This document shows, in pieces, positions 60,301 to 64,000 of a stretch of 64,000 nt of DNA. Every line of letters begins with the position of its first letter. Position 1 is the stretch's first letter. The notes below the pieces were generated by a model. It searched no databases, was not told the DNA's origin, and worked only from the letters and a program-made list of their open reading frames with translations. The DNA is taken from NCBI GenBank assembly GCA_017562135.1, contig QEYB01000766.1, forward strand, positions 186,001-250,000, read 5' to 3'. Source of the DNA: Dipylidium caninum. Lineage: Eukaryota; Platyhelminthes; Cestoda; Cyclophyllidea; Dipylidiidae. The position numbers and the translations under genes are program-made.

Positions 60301-62697
60301 TAGTGGAGCGGATAGTGGCACTTACAAACTACGCCGAAGTTAGGTTGAATCAATTAACTCCACTCGGTGATGGCAGAATCCTCTGTTTACCCTGACGATG
60401 AACTCATCCAAGTTCATCCAGTTCATTTCTGTGTAAGCTTGCACTATAACGTTGAAAATTCATCTGAATTACATTTGCGAGTGTATCGAAAGTGCTTTAT
60501 GGCGATGATGCCTCGGGTAAGAATCGATGAGGAGAATGTAAGATGTTTGTGGAAGTGTGGAATGAGTTTGCAAACTCTCCTCACAATAATTAGGGGTTTT
60601 GTGGTTGAGAAATTTTCTCGGGTGCACCTCAGTTGCAGCAGTGCGGCGCTTCGGTTAGTCGCAATTCGCCTCGTTAAAATGTTTATGCCTTGACAGGGTG
60701 AAAGAAGGAACCACAATTGCCACTCTTCCATTTCACCGATGCAATGAAAATTTTGCTCAAATGATCCTTCAACACTGCCCTCCGCCTCCTGCAAGCTACC
60801 GGCGTGACAGCTCGAAGCTGTCCAAGACTGGTGGCCACTCCTGTGCGGAGTCATGACTGGAAATCTTTCAACTAGACGTTGTTGGCCTCACATGAGACCT
60901 TTTCCAGGAGTGATGGAAAAGCATTATTTAAGATGCTACCTACGGCGTGGCACTGTTCATCGCAAGTGATGCAACAGAATGACTAGTTGCAAGTGATAGA
61001 CGACAGAGAACACAAAGTGCATTTCGGATTTGTAATTGCCTTACAACTTTTAAACAACTTGTCTATAGCAGTCGGGTGTTACTCGAGGTCTCGGTGACGA
61101 CGTCTTGGAGTTTATTCTTTTTGACAAAGCTCTCCACTTCCCTCGTCTGCACGTACAATCTGTCAAGACTCGTGCCTTAGCCAGCAACACTGCTAATTCA
61201 AGTGAACTTTTTCCTGGTGTTTTTGGTCTTCTGCATAACTTGGCGCGATGCTTTCGAGCGGGGCTGGTTGTCTTTCAGCTGACTTTCAAATGCACCGGTG
61301 GCGTTGTGCTCGCGTGGATGCACACCATTGTTCGGTAAATTTACTAAATCCGCCTTTTTAGCCGCTGAAAACTTGTTCGCATATTCACGAAAACAAATGC
61401 ACTTAAATGTGCTTCAGTAAGCCAGTTCTGATCCTGTTTGCACTAACATGAGCATACCTGAATCTGCTCCGCTCGATGCGACCCGACACTGAAATTTGAA
61501 GGAAAGTAATTGTCAACCCTCCGTGTATTTATCACCATTTCTGGTGGCAGTATCTTCGCCATTCCAAACGAGTTACTCAGGGGAGGCTGCACAAATGAGG
61601 CATCGCATTTGGCGCCAGTGTTGACTTTCCCCATTTTCCGCCCAGGCGGTGAAGGCGCTGGGACGAAGTCGCCGACCCAATCTGACTTGTGCTGCGTCGA
61701 CGAAAGATTTCGTGGCTTGGGGCCGGGCCTTTGGAGGGTCCAATCGCGGTTCCTCACCTCAAATAGATTTTGTGACCGGTTTTGTTTGAATTTTGCATTT
61801 ACCTCCGACGCCCACGTCAAATAAAACGCGTTCGAGGTTGTAATTTCTCATCCGTTAGATGCATCTTGGGCGTCGTTGCGGTCTTAAAAATATACATTTA
61901 ACGGCGGTGGAAGGAGTTGTGGATGATCAAAAGAGGAATAGGACAATAATTTATACTTTTAGCAGCAGATTCCCTGACGAATCGTCCACCACGAACTATA
62001 AGAGGTAATGCCTTAAAACCTCTCCTTCCTTAATAGAATCGACAAATTGTCAAAACAACTTCTTAATCGTGGAAACAAAGTGAGGGATAAAATGTTCTTT
62101 CAAAGTATCTGGATAATGTTCATTTCAGTGAGCTTTTTCACCACATACCACCAGCGATAACAATAATAACAAAAGGAGAGGATTTGGGATTGTCTCATAG
62201 CTTGAACATGGACAAATATTTTTGTTTTCTCAATGGTTCCTTTCATTTGAATTCCCCTTGCGTTGGCCGCAAGGGACGATGAGAGGAAAGAGCAAACTGA
62301 TGTTGAACGGCCAACTGAGATGCGCTGGTGTTCACATCCTCGAGAATGCTTGGTCCGCGTACTCTTGTCGTGCAAACTCTGGAAGTATACACAGCCAACG
62401 GAGAACTCCTCCACGGGAGATTTCAATTTTTCACAGAATGTGTGCTTGAAAGAAAGCTTATCCAGTCGGAATTTTTTGCTTTTCACCCAATAACTTCATT
62501 CAACGCTCTTATTCATATCGGCGCACATGAACGACCTATTTGGGGTTGGTATCACGTCGGCCAGGCATGGCCTCACGAGGCAGGCGAATGAATAGGCGAC
62601 CTGATCCGACAATTTGCCTACATGAAGGTGTTAATTAAATGCGCATTCAGACACGAACACGCCCACGAGCGAGTTACCCAACGGGACACGTCAGGCG
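57383..62697. other. 3' flank of REEP5 and gene-poor DNA
   Basis: No further gene recognised. AATAAA occurs at 58,201-58,206, about 0.8 kb after the REEP5 stop. At 60,370 an ATG opens 21 codons (MAESSVYPDDELIQVHPVHF and one Cys) before a GTAAGC donor-like site, but the frame stays open beyond it. A 31-nt stretch at 61,464-61,494 on the minus strand is bracketed by TTTCAG and GTATGC and could be a microexon. Neither has further support. Confidence 0.45.
58201..58206 (+). terminator. Candidate poly(A) signal AATAAA
   Basis: First canonical AATAAA I find downstream of REEP5, in an A-rich context. It would give a 3' UTR of about 0.8 kb. Use is not proven. Confidence 0.3.
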
Positions 62698-62755
62698 AGG
62701 GGGGCGCGGGGGGGGGAGGGCGGGTCAAAAGGGGGGTTGGATGGGGCGGAGAGAG
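62698..62755 (+). repeat. G-rich tract with G-quadruplex potential
   Basis: Five or more runs of three or more G within about 50 bp, including runs of nine and six, separated by loops of one to about seven bases. On sequence alone it satisfies the usual G-quadruplex pattern. No gene start was found beside it. Confidence 0.7.
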
Positions 62756-63840
62756 GCGGTTTGACCATCCCTGTAAATTCGGTATTTCAAAGTTAGTAGA
62801 GGTAGACATGTCACCGTATCTTGCGGAAAACAAAACAAACTCATGACGAAGATATGGCTGAAGACAAAAAAAGAAGCAACTGTCAGACACATCAGCCGAT
62901 GAAGTGAAATGACCCGACGACTGCTGATTATGAGATGAGATAAGAAACTCGTGCAAACGCCTTCTAAAAGAGGGAAACTCAATCCCCAAGCGAGGTCCAA
63001 AGTGAAATACATTAAGCGTCCTGTGGACTTCACCTGCCATTGTAATTGGCGGAAAACTACGGTGTCTCCACGCTTTTCCAGTTGGCCCTAGACATAACTT
63101 CGACGTTACGCGTCGGACGGATTTGCCAAGTTTTCCACTCGCTAAAAAGGATAAGAAATTCATTTGAACCTCAAATACACCGAAGTTAAAAGGGAATTTA
63201 TGTATGCTTCAGTTCAGGTATTTCCTCCTCGGAGTTGTATCCAGAATCGTAAAAATAGTCAAATGCTCTCTCTCTATAATCTATGTTTACTATGCTTTAA
63301 GATTTTTTTCCTCCAGTTCATCCTTTGACGGTCGTGTAAAGTCGCGCGCTGTGTCCATTCCGCTGGGATGTCCGAAAATATTTGCGCTGTCTGCATGGTT
63401 ATTTAAAGCTTCTTGTTCTGGATCATTTGGCACACATAGAAGCCACTTTTTGGAAAGCGTTTTTTCTATTTCAGTTCTTTTTTCAGAACACACGTAAGGG
63501 CATTCCGAGTGGTGAGATTGGCCAAGAATTCGGTACAATGGGATTAGTGAAGCAATAATGAATTTAAGCTGTTTGTCTCGCAGTTGAAAATAGAGTCTTT
63601 TTCAGTGGTAGATCAGTATGTGTCCAAAAGTCAGTGAGTGAGACGAGACTTTGTTGAAAATCCTCTTAACCGGATTCCCTATTGCAAGGGTTTTACTCAC
63701 TAACTGGTATCTAACCACACATTCTGATCCGCCTTTTATGATTGGTTTGGTTGTGTAATCACATTTTTTATTATTACTTAAACCTCGTAATTTTCGTACC
63801 ATTTTCACGTTGTACTATGACCTCGGCTCCTCTTCGGCTG
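62756..63840. other. Gene-poor DNA, nothing specific seen
   Basis: Short ORFs on both strands with no recognisable domain, repeat or RNA gene. Confidence 0.5.
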
Positions 63841-63857
63841 TACTTTAATCCACATAC

Positions 63858-63930
63858 GAGCTATAAATGAGCCTCTTCCGGATGGCCTGGAGAGCTTCTG
63901 TGCGGCGGCGGCGGCGGCGGCGCTTCCGGT
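63858..63930 (+). promoter_or_regulatory. TATA-like, ETS-like and CGG-repeat cluster at the right edge
   Basis: CTATAAATGAG at about 63,861 is followed by CTTCCGG, then about seven CGG/GCG units (63,902-63,922) and GCTTCCGG. This resembles a GC-rich promoter with 5' UTR repeat and would drive a plus-strand gene beyond the window. In reverse the same bases give a poly-Ala ORF and a possible exon end (GCTCTG|GTGAGT at about 63,978), so orientation is unresolved. Confidence 0.25.
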
Positions 63931-64000
63931 GGGGCGAATACAGCAGAAGAGGCAATCGCTGCAGCCGGATGACTCACCAGAGCCAGGATGAGTCATCGCC

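Noticed and set aside
61443..61820. 125-codon minus-strand ORF containing a TTTCAG...GTATGC microexon-like core
   Set aside because: No similarity, and the two readings (long ORF or 31-nt exon) exclude each other; no further exon found.
62328..62591. Plus-strand ORF with FHPITSFNALIHIG
   Set aside because: Looked enzyme-like at first, but no family motif could be placed and a longer ORF overlaps it on the other strand.

Overview
The window is eukaryotic nuclear DNA, most likely from a parasitic flatworm and probably a cestode (tapeworm). Three conserved animal genes can be spliced together by eye, and many of their introns are only 31-67 bp. Such tiny introns next to a few of 100-400 bp, in DNA of moderate GC, fit flatworms. 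The organism is inferred, not proven.

Layout. Positions 1-44,816 (about 45 kb) hold no gene I can recognise: no long conserved ORF on either strand. This stretch contains microsatellites, promoter-like motif clusters (near 9.8-14.9 kb, 24.0 kb and 27.7 kb), a few splice-flanked candidate exons, and weak transposon fossils. The best gene start in it is a TATA box at 27,664 followed by a 24-codon open exon (27,731-27,802) ending in a consensus donor.

Positions 33,942-44,250 are a large inverted repeat. Two arms of about 2.0 kb (33,942-35,954 and 42,251-44,250) are nearly identical in reverse complement and flank a 6.3 kb spacer. The arms differ mainly at microsatellites. The spacer carries a frameshifted, truncated mariner-type transposase relic (about 38,348-38,785).

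Positions 44,817-57,382 are gene-dense. SND1/Tudor-SN (+, 7 exons, 970 aa) is followed by a small single-pass membrane protein exon (-), an orphan first-exon candidate (+, 52,606), lin-7 (-, 4 exons, 192 aa) and REEP5/DP1 (+, 5 exons, 186 aa). lin-7 and REEP5 are divergently arranged about 1 kb apart. From 57,383 to the end I see no further certain gene, only a poly(A) signal, a G-rich tract and a CGG repeat with ETS-like sites at the right edge.

The genes do not form one pathway. SND1 acts in RNA handling, lin-7 is a membrane scaffold for polarity and synapses, and REEP5 shapes tubular ER. Exon boundaries were chosen by reading frame, GT-AG rule and recalled similarity to animal homologues; no alignment or transcript was available.
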